NCBI GenBank assembly: GCA_016874795.1 | Contig: VGTG01000003.1 | Coordinates: 1-64,000 of the forward strand | Direction: 5' to 3' | From: Deltaproteobacteria bacterium | Lineage (GTDB): Bacteria > Desulfobacterota > Binatia > UBA12015 | Length of the DNA: 64,000 nt | Part shown: positions 37,356 to 46,707 of the stretch, in pieces | Position numbering within the stretch: position 1 is the first letter of the stretch | How the letters are laid out: every line of letters begins with the position of its first letter | Position numbers and translations under genes: made by a program | Notes under the pieces: model-generated | What the model was told of the DNA's origin: nothing | Database searches by the model: none | The model's input: the letters and a program-made list of their open reading frames with translations, nothing else

Positions 37356-38548
37356 GCCGCCCGGTCGAGCGAAACCGGCGGAAGCACGCGCACGCCTCGC
37401 CGGGAGAGCGCGGCGCCGAGACGCCCGTCGTCCGCTTCCGACGCGAGAGGCCGCGCGGCGCGCCCACGGAGGTGCAAGCCGAGGAGCGCGATCGTCCGCT
37501 CGTCTTCACCGGGGAGCTCGCTCAGGTCCTCGCGGAATCCCGCCGGCGGAACGAACGCCGCATAGCCCGCGCCGTGCGCGACGAAGCGGCGCACCGTCTC
37601 GTCCCAGACGCGACGGCGAATCGGATCCGCGAGCGGAAAGCGCTCGAGCAACGACTCGTGCTGCACGCGCACGAGCGGCTCCGCGCCGTCGGCGGGTCCG
37701 TACGCGAGCACGACGCGGTCGACGCCGTCCTTCAGATCGAAGTACGCGTGCAGACGGAACCAGTGCGGTGCCGCGCCGCGGCCGCACTCCGGCGCGCGGC
37801 GGAGCGGCAGCAGATACGTCGCGACGTGGAGGAACGTCGGGTCCTCCGCGAGGACGTAGGGATCGAAGTACGAGACGTCCTCCGGCAGCTCCGCGACCGA
37901 GGCCGCACCGGGATCGGCGATCGCATGACCCGAGCGTGCCTTCGCGGCGATGTAGTGGCGGTTCCACGGCGAAGCGGCCGGGTGCAGCGCCGCCGTCGAG
38001 GCGATCTCGATCCCCGTCTCCTGGAGCGAGGCGAGCTTGTCCGGATTGTTCGTCAGGAGACGAAGCGGCGCGGAGACGCCGAGGTGACGGCAAAGCGGCG
38101 GAACCTCCGCGTAGCTCCGATGATCGTGGCCGAGCCCCATCCGCTCGTACGCCTCGAACGTCGTCGTCCGGTGGCCGCTCGACTGGACGATCATCCGGTC
38201 GCGCACCTTCGCGGAGAAGCCCGCGCCGCGCCCTTCCTGCATCAAGTAGAAGACCGCGCCGCGGTCCTCGCGCGAGATCGCCTCGAGCGCCGCGTCGAGC
38301 TGGTCGACGCAGTCGCAGTCGCAGCCGCCGAAGGTCTCGCTCGTGACGCACGAGGAATGGATGCGCGCGAGGAGCGGCTCGCCGCCGCGCAGATCGCCGC
38401 GGGCGAGTGCCAGGCTGTAGGTTCCCGTCGAGAGGCTCTGGCAGACGTGCAGCTGGAATCGGCCGCGCACGGTCTCGAGCGGACGCGAGCCGCGGTGAAG
38501 GAGCTGCGCGCGGACCGGAAGAGCGCCGGGCTCTTGCTCGAGCTTCAC
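37352..38548 (-). CDS. GTP cyclohydrolase II-like protein with C-terminal extension
   Basis: The GTG at 38548 (GGAAGG upstream, GTGA overlap with the cytochrome stop) gives 398 residues. The RibA-like domain (15-220) keeps the zinc cysteines Cys67, Cys78 and Cys80, with an extra Cys76, plus YLMQEGRGAGF, Asp142, Arg144 and LLTNNPDKL. The catalytic Tyr of E. coli RibA (Tyr105, in IRAYALQ) is not present: the segment reads AKVRDRMIVQ, placing Met119, or Arg118 without a gap, at that site. The C-terminal domain (250-360) resembles a degenerate second copy of the RibA N-terminal half (LVRVQHESLLERF). It may release the formylated intermediate instead of the normal product. Confidence 0.8.
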   Translation of the reverse strand: MKLEQEPGALPVRAQLLHRGSRPLETVRGRFQLHVCQSLSTGTYSLALARGDLRGGEPLLARIHSSCVTSETFGGCDCDCVDQLDAALEAISREDRGAVFYLMQEGRGAGFSAKVRDRMIVQSSGHRTTTFEAYERMGLGHDHRSYAEVPPLCRHLGVSAPLRLLTNNPDKLASLQETGIEIASTAALHPAASPWNRHYIAAKARSGHAIADPGAASVAELPEDVSYFDPYVLAEDPTFLHVATYLLPLRRAPECGRGAAPHWFRLHAYFDLKDGVDRVVLAYGPADGAEPLVRVQHESLLERFPLADPIRRRVWDETVRRFVAHGAGYAAFVPPAGFREDLSELPGEDERTIALLGLHLRGRAARPLASEADDGRLGAALSRRGVRVLPPVSLDRAA

Positions 38549-39417
38549 GACGCCTTCCCGGGATCGTGCTTCAACGCGCTCATCGCGCGGAAGTACGCCA
38601 CGAGCTGATCGAGCTGCGCATCCGAGAGGTGTGGATGCGCGGGCATCGTCGTGTAGCGGAAGCTCTGCGGGTTCCGGACGTACTCCCGGATCTGCGCCGC
38701 GGGGCGATACTCGACGATGCTCTGCGGCACGTTCAGATCCGGCCCGACCTTGCCGCCCTCGCCGTTGACGGCGTGACACGCGATGCACTCGTTCTTGAAG
38801 ATGTCGAAGCCCTTCCGTGCCGCAGAATCCGGTGCGGCGCCCGTCGGTGCGATGTGCGGGTACTGGCTCTCGAGCGCGGCGATCTCGATCGTCACGAGCT
38901 GATACGGCCAGGGATGCTCGTGCGGATCTCGCTGATCCTCCTCGCTCCACACCATGTAGTACGGGCCCGGATCGACCTGACGCCGGTCGATCGGCGGGAA
39001 GCCGGGATCGTCGCCGTGCGCGCGGTCGGCATCGGCGAGCGCGAGATACCCGCCGGGCTCGAGGAGCGCCGCGCCCGTCGAAGGCCGCACGTAGCCGTCG
39101 CGCGCGCGCAGCAGGAAGTCCTCCTTCCGGAGCTCGTCGTCCGATTCGTCGAAGCCGATCTCGAGGACGCGCGCGAGCGGGCACGCGCGATAGCGCATCG
39201 TCTTTCCGTAGTACGGGTCTTCGATCGCGACGTCGCGCGCGTCGCACGCCGTCGCGAGCTCGGCACGGTCCATCGAGCGGACGACGTTCCCGCCGCGGAC
39301 GAACTGCAGCGTCGAGTCCGCCTTGGTGGACGGGGCGGGCTCTGCCCTTGCTGCGGGCATCGAGACGCTCCCGATCACCGCCGCCTGCAGAGCGGCAGCG
39401 AGCCAGATCACCCGCAT
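38545..39417 (-). CDS. Periplasmic c-type cytochrome with N-terminal extra domain
   Basis: The 290-residue exported protein has a signal peptide ending MPAARA near residue 25. The N-terminal 160 residues hold a domain with VRGGNVVRSMDRAELATACD that resembles redox-enzyme maturation or molybdopterin-linked domains only vaguely. The C-terminal monoheme domain (about 195-285) has NECIACHAVNGEGGKVGPDL and the Met ligand in TTMPAHPHLSDAQL. It is the first gene of an operon with the GTP cyclohydrolase-like and SIS-creatininase genes, and divergent from the CbiX-like gene. Confidence 0.82.
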   Translation of the reverse strand: MRVIWLAAALQAAVIGSVSMPAARAEPAPSTKADSTLQFVRGGNVVRSMDRAELATACDARDVAIEDPYYGKTMRYRACPLARVLEIGFDESDDELRKEDFLLRARDGYVRPSTGAALLEPGGYLALADADRAHGDDPGFPPIDRRQVDPGPYYMVWSEEDQRDPHEHPWPYQLVTIEIAALESQYPHIAPTGAAPDSAARKGFDIFKNECIACHAVNGEGGKVGPDLNVPQSIVEYRPAAQIREYVRNPQSFRYTTMPAHPHLSDAQLDQLVAYFRAMSALKHDPGKAS

Positions 39418-39505
39418 GCAGCCTCGAGCTTAGCGCGAAACGCCGTTTCGGCGAAGCCTCCGGCGCCGTTGCGCTCCGCGCCGCCTCGGGTACGATCCGT
39501 GGTCG

Positions 39506-40018
39506 ATGGTGCTCGAAGCGGTGATCCTCGTCGGCCATGGCGGCATTCCCTCCGACGCCCCCGGAGCGCTCGTCTCCGAGCTGAAGCGCCTCGAGGGCGA
39601 GCGCAGGGCGCGCCGCGAGCCCGAGATGAGCGCGCGCGAGGCCGAGGTCGACCGCCAGCTTCGCGAGTGGCCGCGCACGCCCACGACCGATCCGTACAAG
39701 TTCGGGCTCGAGGCGGTCGCCACCGAGCTCGGCACGCGGCTCGACGGCCGACGGCTCGTCACGGCCTACAACGAGTTCTGCGCACCGAGCGTCGAGGACG
39801 CGATCGCGGCGCTCGTCGACGAGGGCGCGACCCGGATCACGCTCTTGACGACGATGTTCACGCGCGGCGGCTCGCACGCGGAGTTCGAGATCCCCGAGAT
39901 CGTCGAATTGGCGCGCAAGCAGTACCCCGGCGTGACGCTCGAGTACGTGTGGCCGTTCGACCTCGAGCGCGTCGCAGGCTTCCTCGCGGCGCACGTTCCC
40001 CCGCCCGCGCGGCGCTGA
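39506..40018 (+). CDS. CbiX-like (sirohydrochlorin chelatase family) protein
   Basis: The 170-residue single-domain protein starts with ILVGHGGIPSDAPG, whose His is the usual metal-chelatase residue, and ends with TTMFTRGGSHAEFEIPEIV, the second conserved block. Small CbiX proteins insert Co or Fe into sirohydrochlorin or other tetrapyrroles. TACGAT nine bases before the ATG may be a -10 element. No other tetrapyrrole genes adjoin it, so the metal and substrate are unknown. Confidence 0.75.
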   Translation: MVLEAVILVGHGGIPSDAPGALVSELKRLEGERRARREPEMSAREAEVDRQLREWPRTPTTDPYKFGLEAVATELGTRLDGRRLVTAYNEFCAPSVEDAIAALVDEGATRITLLTTMFTRGGSHAEFEIPEIVELARKQYPGVTLEYVWPFDLERVAGFLAAHVPPPARR

Positions 40019-40074
40019 GCGGGCTCTCTTCTCCCTCCGCGAGCGCATGATAAGGGCCCTCGCAGGAGGACCCC

Positions 40075-41477
40075 ATGAAGGAGCTGCTCTACCGTCCGCT
40101 GACCGAAGTGACCACGCGCTTCGCCCGGAAGGAGATCTCGCCCGTCGAGCTCATGCGCACGACGCTCGAGCGCATCCGCGAGACGCAGCCGACGCTGAAC
40201 GCGTTCTGCCAGATCGGCAACGACGACGATCTCCTCGAGGCGGCGCGCGCCGCGGAGAAGAGGATCGGCGCCGGCGCAGGGCGTCCTCTCGAGGGCATCC
40301 CGCTCGGCGTGAAGGAGCTCGAGGACGCGCACGGCTTCCGCTCGACGCACGCTTCGGTCCCGTTCAAGGACGACTGGGCGGAGCACGACTCGGCGCAGGT
40401 CGAGCGCTTGAAGGCCGCGGGCGCGATCGTCGTCGGCAAGACGAACGCCCCGGAGTTCGGCTACACCGCGCTCAGCAAGAACCTCCTCTTCGGCGTGAGC
40501 CGGAGCCCGTGGAACGTCGAACGCACGCCCGGCGGGTCGAGCGGCGGCTCCTCCGCGGCGATCTCGGGCGGCGTCGTCACGCTCGCGACCGCGAGCGACG
40601 GCGGCGGGTCGTGCGCATCCCCGCTTCGTTCACGGGCTGCTTCGGGCTGAAGGTGAGCTACGGACGGATCCCGCACGGTCCCGATCCGCTCTGGATCATG
40701 GACGACACCGCGGTGCACGGTCCGCTGACGCGCACGGTCGAGGACGCGGCGCTGCACATGGACATGGTCGTCGGACCGCATCCGCTCGATCCGAACTCGC
40801 TGCCGCATCCCGGCATCTCCTACCGCGACACGCTGCGCGATCTGCCGCGCGGCCTTCGGATCGGGTACTCCCCGGATCTCGGCTACGCCGTCGTGCAGTC
40901 GGACGTCGCGACGGTGGCCGCGAAGGCGGCGCAGGCGTTCGCCGAGATGGGGCATTCCGTCGACGAGATCTCCGATGGCCCGCCCGAGCCCGGCCTCGAC
41001 TGGGGGCTCCTCGGCGCCTTCGAGATGCTCTCGCGGCTCGATCCGCTCCTGCCCGAGCGCGAAGCGGACTTCGGACGCGGCTTCATCCAGGGCGTCAAGG
41101 CGGGCGCGCGCATGACGCCGGGATTCTGGGGCGAAATGCGAAAGCGGCGCGAGGAGCTCAACCGATGGTGCGGCCGCGTGTTCTCGCAGTTCGACTTGCT
41201 CTTGACGCCGACGGTGCCCTTCGACGCGCCGCCGGCGCGCGGGCCGTTCCCGCCGGAGACCGAGGGGCGGAAGCAGCCGCGCGCGACGGTCGGGAGCTTC
41301 ACGATGCCCTTCAACATGTCGTGGCATCCCGCGGGGACGGTTCGAGCGGGGCTGTCGAAGGCCGGGCTGCCGGTGGGGCTGCAGATCGTGGCGCCGCGGC
41401 ATCGGGATGATTTGGTGCTGCAGGCGGCGTGGGCGTTCGAGCAGGCGCGGCCGTGGGGGGAGTGGCCGCGGGTGTGA
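40075..41477 (+). pseudogene. Amidase (amidase signature family), one-base frameshift
   Basis: The gene starts at ATG 40075 with GGAGG upstream. The first 179 codons contain the catalytic Lys (GIPLGVKELEDAHG) and cis-Ser region (GGSSGGSSAA). At 40611 the frame ends in nonsense (stop 40648-40650), while the frame beginning with VRIPASFTGCFGLKVSYGRI continues the family sequence to 41477. Restoring one G (TCG-GTG) joins them exactly within the nucleophile motif D-G-G-G-S-V-R-I-P. The loss falls at the catalytic serine, so the protein is inactive unless this is a sequencing error. Full length would be about 467 residues, normal for an amidase. Confidence 0.88.
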
Positions 41478-41493
41478 GCGCGGGGACGCAGGC

Positions 41494-41747
41494 GAGCGCG
41501 GAACGCACCTCGCGCGGCGTGCGAAGGACGCGCAGGTGATGGCGGCCGTCGAGTACCGCACCACGGAGTCGGAAGACACGGTTCACCGCGCGAGCGAGCC
41601 TCGCACCGATCGACTTCATGCCCCGGGCGAGAGCGCTCCTGCTCTCCGCTTCGACGAGCAGGTGCACGTGGTCGCGCTGCAGGGAGTAGTGCAAAACGCG
41701 AAAGTCGCCGCGCTCGCACGCAACCACGCACTCGCAGAAGCGTCAAG
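41494..41747 (-). pseudogene. REP-associated tyrosine transposase (Y1/RAYT) remnant
   Basis: The minus-strand frame reads FRVLHYSLQRDHVHLLVEAE, then RGMKSIGARLARAVNRVF and LRTPREVRSAL, the core of IS200-like Y1 transposases of the RAYT group, with the His-x-His in HVHLLVE. The N-terminal strand is missing (a TGA lies upstream) and the C-terminal helix with the catalytic Tyr is lost into the 3' end of the amidase gene, so it is inactive. Confidence 0.8.
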
Positions 41748-42098
41748 CTTAATTTAAAATCTTTCGGATTGAATGGGCGGTGTTCATCCACATCGACGAG
41801 AAGACGCGCGATCGATTACGACACGGCCCCGATTCGAAGCAGAGCATCCGCACCCGACCAAAATAACTCCGATCGACGACCCCCTCTCGGTCAAAGGGCA
41901 CTGCGCCACCGCTGGCAAACACGCCCAAGCCCACCCGCAGACGCCTCCACGCGAAGTCTCCAAAGGGCAGAACACCCCAACACCGCGCACCGCGTCGAAA
42001 GCAACGCCACACCGGGGTTGACGCGGGCTGGATCAAGCGATTGAACGGAGGCGTCTTCTCCTTGCCGATGTTCCGGCGTTCCCGCTAGGAGTGAATCC
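41748..42098. other. Non-coding, compositionally distinct spacer
   Basis: These 351 bases carry more A and T than the neighbourhood and are A/C-rich on the plus strand between about 41900 and 42000. Short open frames exist on both strands but none resembles a protein. TAGGAG at about 42085 is the ribosome binding site of the next gene. With the transposase remnant beside it, this is probably leftover mobile DNA. Confidence 0.5.
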
Positions 42099-43955
42099 AT
42101 GGTCATGACGCGTCGAAAGCTCGCTCGGGGCAAGGCCCGCGCCCGTCGCGACGGCGCGATCACGCGCCCTGCCAGCGCCGCGAAGCGGTGGAAGCCGATC
42201 TGCGATCCCGTCACCGCGGAGATCGTCCGCGGCGCGATGGAGACCGTCGCTTTCGAGATGGCGACGCACGTCTCGCTCACCGCGACGACGCCGATCCTGA
42301 ACCAGTCGAACGAGCGGAACGCGACGATCCTCGACGGCCGCGGCTGCCTCGCCGCCCTCTCCGTCGGCATCCCGCAGTTCATGCTCTCGAGCACGCTGCC
42401 CGTCCGCTTCGCGATCGACTTCTTCGGCGAGGACGGCCTCTTCGACGGCGACGTCCTCCTGAGCAACGACCCGTACCACGGCGGCGGGCACCTGCCCGAC
42501 TACAACGTCTACGCGCCCGTGTTCCACGACGGCGAGATGGTCCTGATCGCCTCGATCCAGTGCCATCACGCCGACACCGGCGGCGGCGCCCCGGGCGGCT
42601 ACAACGTCGACGCGCCCGACATCTGGGCGGAGGGCGTGCGCTTCCCGGCGATCAAGATCTTCGAGCGCGGCGTCGAGCGGAAGGACGTCACCTACATGCT
42701 CGCGACGAACAACCGCACGCCGACGTTCCTCGGCGACCTCCGCGCGCAGATCGGCGCGGCGCAGCTCGGCGCGAAGCGGTTGAAGGAGATGTGCGACCGC
42801 CACGGCAATGCGACCGTGCGCGCCGCCGTCGACTACACGGTCGAGTACGCGAAGCGGCGCTTCCGCGCCGAGGTCGCGAAATGGCCGGACGGCGTCTACG
42901 AGTCGGACACCTACGTCGACCACGACCCGAAGGGCAACAAGGACATCCACGTCCACTGCAAGGTCACGATCAAGGGCTCGTCGATCACGATCGACTTCAC
43001 CGGCTCCGACGACCGGCCCGAGATCGAAGCCTACTCGACGTTCGGCAACACGCGCGGCTACGTCGTCGCGCAGCTCGCCGCGATGATGCCGGACGACATC
43101 CCGAAGAACGAAGGCTTCTTCGACTCGATCGACCTGATCGTCCCGGAAGGCTGCTGCCTCAATCCGCCCGAGGGACGCTCCGTCGCCGCCGGCACGCATC
43201 ATCCCGGCACCGAGGTCGGCGAGGCGATCGCCAAGGCGCTCGCGCAGGTCGTTCCCGGGAAGTGCTGCCCGCAGGTCTACAAGATGGGCATGCCAACGGT
43301 GATCTTCGGCACGAACCCGCGCACCGGGAAGGCATTCATCGACCACTCCGTCGACACCTTCGCGGCGTACTGCGGAGCGGTGCAGGGACAGGACGGCTGG
43401 GGCGCGATGAACGTGAGCTTCGGCAACCTGATCCGCGCGACCGCCGAGATCAACGAGTCGATCTTCCCCGTGCGCCAACTCTGGCGCGACTACGAGACGG
43501 ACAGCGGCGGCGCCGGAGCGTTCCGTGGCGGCTGCGGCAGCCTCTACCGGAAGCAGGTGCTGACACCCGCGACCGTCTACACGTACGTCGTCGGCAAGAA
43601 GTATCCGATGCCGGGCATCGCCGGCGGCCGCGACGGCGTGGCGAACCGCTTGATGGTTCGCGCCGGCGGCGAGAGCACGCGCGAGGTCGGCGACCTTTCC
43701 GAGCGCATCCCGCACCAGGCGGGCGAGTGCTACGAGTACTACTACGGCGGCGGCGGCGGCTGGGGCGACCCGTTCGACCGGCCCGCCGAGAAGGTGCTCG
43801 ACGACGTCCTCGACGAGTACGTCTCCGTCGAGGGCGCGCGACGGGACTACGGCGTCGTTCTCACCGGTTCGCTCGAGAACCTCACCCTCGCGATCGATCA
43901 CGCGGCGACAGAGCGGCTCCGCAGCCGACTCCGGGCCGAACGCCCCTCCGCGTAG
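42099..43955 (+). CDS. Hydantoinase B/oxoprolinase-type subunit
   Basis: The 618-residue protein belongs to the HyuB family (N-methylhydantoinase, acetone and acetophenone carboxylase subunits). It shows DPVTAEIVRGAMETVAFEM, the metal-site region LLSNDPYHGGGHLPDY, and IPKNEGFFDSIDLIVPEG. A basic leader of about 30 residues precedes the domain; a downstream start is possible. The partner HyuA-type gene follows 10 bases later. Together they would hydrolyse a cyclic amide or carboxylate a ketone with ATP; the substrate cannot be told. Confidence 0.88.
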   Translation: MVMTRRKLARGKARARRDGAITRPASAAKRWKPICDPVTAEIVRGAMETVAFEMATHVSLTATTPILNQSNERNATILDGRGCLAALSVGIPQFMLSSTLPVRFAIDFFGEDGLFDGDVLLSNDPYHGGGHLPDYNVYAPVFHDGEMVLIASIQCHHADTGGGAPGGYNVDAPDIWAEGVRFPAIKIFERGVERKDVTYMLATNNRTPTFLGDLRAQIGAAQLGAKRLKEMCDRHGNATVRAAVDYTVEYAKRRFRAEVAKWPDGVYESDTYVDHDPKGNKDIHVHCKVTIKGSSITIDFTGSDDRPEIEAYSTFGNTRGYVVAQLAAMMPDDIPKNEGFFDSIDLIVPEGCCLNPPEGRSVAAGTHHPGTEVGEAIAKALAQVVPGKCCPQVYKMGMPTVIFGTNPRTGKAFIDHSVDTFAAYCGAVQGQDGWGAMNVSFGNLIRATAEINESIFPVRQLWRDYETDSGGAGAFRGGCGSLYRKQVLTPATVYTYVVGKKYPMPGIAGGRDGVANRLMVRAGGESTREVGDLSERIPHQAGECYEYYYGGGGGWGDPFDRPAEKVLDDVLDEYVSVEGARRDYGVVLTGSLENLTLAIDHAATERLRSRLRAERPSA

Positions 43956-43965
43956 GAACGGCACG

Positions 43966-46068
43966 TTGAGCGTCCGGAGGGTCGTGGCGCCCGAGCGCGG
44001 GCCGCGTGGAGGCTACCGCATCGGGATCGACGTCGGCGGAACGTTCACCGACCTGGTGCTCGCTCGTCCCGATCGCACCATCCATCTCGACAAGACGGCG
44101 ACGACGCCGCACGACCAGAGCGAAGGCGTGATGGTCGGGCTCGAGCGCCTCGCGAAGAGCGAAGGCAAGTCGCTCGGCGAGCTCCTCGCCGCGACCGAGC
44201 GCATCGTCCACGGCACGACGACCGCCGACAACACGATGATCCAGATGAACGGCGCCGTGACCGGGCTCATCACGAGCGACGGCCACCGCGACGAGATCGA
44301 GCTCCGCCGCGGCTACAAGGAGAACATCTGGGACCCGTCGTACCCGCCGCCGCCCGCGATCGCGCCGCGCCGGCGCCGCTACGGCGTGCCCGAGCGGCTC
44401 GACTACGAGGGAAAGGTCGTCGTCCCGCTGGACGAGGACGCCGTGCGCCGCGCGATGCGGCGCTTGAAGCTGCAGGACGTCGAGTCGCTCGCGGTCGCGT
44501 TCCTCTTCTCCTTCATCAACCCGACGCACGAGCAGCGCGTGCGCGAGATCGCCGCGAAGGAGCTTCCCGGCGTCGACGTCTCGCTGTCGTGCGAGGTAAT
44601 GCCGCGCGCGCCGGAGTTCGAGCGCACCTCGACGACGCTCGTGAACGCGTACGTCGCGCCGAAGATCAAGCGCTACCTCGGACGCCTCCAGAAGGAGCTG
44701 CGCGAGAACGGCTACGCGCACGAGCTGCTCCTGATCCAGTCGAACGGCGGCCTGATGACCGCCTCGTACGTCGCGAGCAAGGCGGTCACCGTTCTCGGCT
44801 CCGGCCCCGCCGGCGGCGTGATCGGCGCGTGCCGCGTCAGCTCCGCCGCCGGGATCGAGAACTTCATCTCCGTCGACATGGGCGGGACGAGCTACGACGT
44901 GTGCCTCGTGCGGAGTGGCAAGCCCGAGGTCAGCTCCTCCTGGAACTGGCACCACCGCTACCTGATCGGTCTCCCGATGGTCGACGTGCAGTCCGTCGGC
45001 GCGGGCGGCGGCTCGATTGCCGGCGTCGTCGAGGGAGCGCTGCACGTCGGACCGGACAGCGCCGGCGCGCAGCCGGGACCGATCTGCTACGGCCGCGGCG
45101 GCAAGCGGCCGACCGTCACCGACGCGAACCTCGTACTCGGCTACCTCGATCCGGAGTACTTCTACGGCGGCGAGCTCGAGCTGCAGGTCGACGCCGCGAC
45201 GGCGGCGATCGACGAGCAGATCCGCCGTCCGCTCGGTCTCGCGACCGTCGAGGAAGCCGCACACGGCATCTTCCGGATGGTGAACGCGAACATGGCGAAC
45301 GCGATCCGCCGCGTCTCCGCGATGCGCGGCATCGATCCGCGCGAGCTGCCGCTGGTCGCGTTCGGAGGAAACGGGGCCGTCCACGCGGGCATGCAGGCGG
45401 CGGAGCTCGGCATCCGTCTCGTGCTCGTACCGAAGACCGCGCCGACGTTCTCCGCGCTCGGTCTCCTCTTGACGGACCCGACCGTCTTCGAGACGCGCTC
45501 CTACATCATCAACGCGACGGACTCCGACCTCGCGCGGATGAGCGAGCTCTTCGCGGACATGCGCGAGTCGGCTTCCGGCTCGTTCACGCGCGCCGGCTTC
45601 AAGACCCGCGACGTCCAGTTCCAGCGGCTCGCGTACCTCTGCTACCCGGGCCAGACCTTCGACATGCCCATCGCGATCCCCGGCGACGGCACCTTCTCGC
45701 GGCGCGATCGCGAGCGGATGATCGAGACGTTCCATCACGCGCACGAGGAGCTCCACACCTACGCCTCGCGGGACCAGATGCCGATCCTGCGCGCTCTCGG
45801 GCTGCAGGCGACGGCCGTGACCGACAAGCCGGAGCTGCCGCGCATCCCGTCCTCCTCGCGCGACCTGCGCGCGGCGCTCCGGAAGCACCGGCGCGCCTAC
45901 TTCGAGGGCCGCTGGATGAACACGCCGATCTACGACGGAACGAAGCTCCGCGCGCGGCAGACGGTGACGGGACCTGCGATCATCGAGGAGCCGCTGACGA
46001 CGCTCGTGATCTACCCGCGCCAGAAGGCGCAGCTCGATCCGCTCGGGAACTACCACCTGAGCGTGTAG
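43966..46068 (+). CDS. Hydantoinase A/oxoprolinase-type ATPase subunit
   Basis: The 700-residue protein has the ASKHA-type ATP-binding signatures GIDVGGTFTDLVL near residue 25, HGTTTADNT, and FISVDMGGTSYDVCL, followed by GGGSIAGV and AFGGNGAVHA. It matches the HyuA/acetone carboxylase beta type. A TTG at 43966 is the annotated start; a GTG two codons later is an alternative, and the ribosome binding site is weak. It forms an operon with the HyuB-type gene just upstream. Confidence 0.88.
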   Translation: MSVRRVVAPERGPRGGYRIGIDVGGTFTDLVLARPDRTIHLDKTATTPHDQSEGVMVGLERLAKSEGKSLGELLAATERIVHGTTTADNTMIQMNGAVTGLITSDGHRDEIELRRGYKENIWDPSYPPPPAIAPRRRRYGVPERLDYEGKVVVPLDEDAVRRAMRRLKLQDVESLAVAFLFSFINPTHEQRVREIAAKELPGVDVSLSCEVMPRAPEFERTSTTLVNAYVAPKIKRYLGRLQKELRENGYAHELLLIQSNGGLMTASYVASKAVTVLGSGPAGGVIGACRVSSAAGIENFISVDMGGTSYDVCLVRSGKPEVSSSWNWHHRYLIGLPMVDVQSVGAGGGSIAGVVEGALHVGPDSAGAQPGPICYGRGGKRPTVTDANLVLGYLDPEYFYGGELELQVDAATAAIDEQIRRPLGLATVEEAAHGIFRMVNANMANAIRRVSAMRGIDPRELPLVAFGGNGAVHAGMQAAELGIRLVLVPKTAPTFSALGLLLTDPTVFETRSYIINATDSDLARMSELFADMRESASGSFTRAGFKTRDVQFQRLAYLCYPGQTFDMPIAIPGDGTFSRRDRERMIETFHHAHEELHTYASRDQMPILRALGLQATAVTDKPELPRIPSSSRDLRAALRKHRRAYFEGRWMNTPIYDGTKLRARQTVTGPAIIEEPLTTLVIYPRQKAQLDPLGNYHLSV

Positions 46069-46101
46069 GGGCCCCGCTCCCGCGGCTCGACTCCAAGCCG
46101 G

Positions 46102-46707
46102 CTACACGTCGCGGAAGTCGCCGTACTGCGTGATGACCTCGAGCACGTCCTGCGCGAGGTCGGCGTCGAGATCCTTGACGGTGCGATAGGCAGCGAACGC
46201 GCCGTCCTGGTCGCCCATCTTCGCGCACACGATCGCGACGGCGGCGTGCGCCCAGACGGACTTCGGCTCGAGACGCGCGGTGGCCTGGTACGACGCGAGC
46301 GCCTCGTCGAAGCGACGCACCGACTGGAACGCGAGGCCGAGCTTGAAGTGGCGGACGGCATCGTCGGGATGCGCGTCGAGCTCGCGCTGGTACTCGACGA
46401 TCGCTTCCGAGATCATTCCGGCGCGCGCGTAGAGATCGCCGCGCTTTCCGGGGCCGGGTTCTACGACGTCTCCGGAGCGGACGTCCCCGACCTCGCCGTC
46501 CGCGGCTGCGGCCATCGAAGCGTCGGCCGCGGACTCGGACCGCGAGCTCGCCTGCGTCTCCGCGACGACCGGCTCTTCGCGGATCACTCGGATCGCGACG
46601 ACGACACGGCGGTCGTCGAGCGCCGCCGGCTCCGGCGAGACGGCCCCGCACGCGCTCGCGAGGAGCGAGAGCACCAACGGTGCAATCAGCCAGCGCGTCG
46701 CAGACAT
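46102..46707 (-). CDS. TPR-containing lipoprotein
   Basis: The 201-residue protein has a signal with lipobox LASAC (Cys20), an Ala/Ser/Glu-rich linker to about residue 85, and three TPR units (RAGMISEAIVEYQRELDAHP, VRHFKLGLAFQSVRRFDEAL, and VWAHAAVAIVCAKMGDQDGA). Such lipoproteins scaffold envelope complexes, but no partner is indicated. It is convergent with the HyuA-type gene and divergent from the GST-like gene. Confidence 0.8.
   Translation of the reverse strand: MSATRWLIAPLVLSLLASACGAVSPEPAALDDRRVVVAIRVIREEPVVAETQASSRSESAADASMAAAADGEVGDVRSGDVVEPGPGKRGDLYARAGMISEAIVEYQRELDAHPDDAVRHFKLGLAFQSVRRFDEALASYQATARLEPKSVWAHAAVAIVCAKMGDQDGAFAAYRTVKDLDADLAQDVLEVITQYGDFRDV

Noticed and set aside
37352-38548. 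URC1-type uracil-catabolism protein as identity of the GTP cyclohydrolase-like gene
   Set aside because: URC1 proteins carry the cyclohydrolase domain at the C-terminus after a long N-terminal region, while here it starts at residue 15; no URC4 or URC6 gene is nearby.
41749-42036. Two opposing frames of 82-95 codons between the transposase remnant and hyuB
   Set aside because: Both are stop-poor by composition only, with no family likeness, no ribosome binding site and no neighbours to support them.
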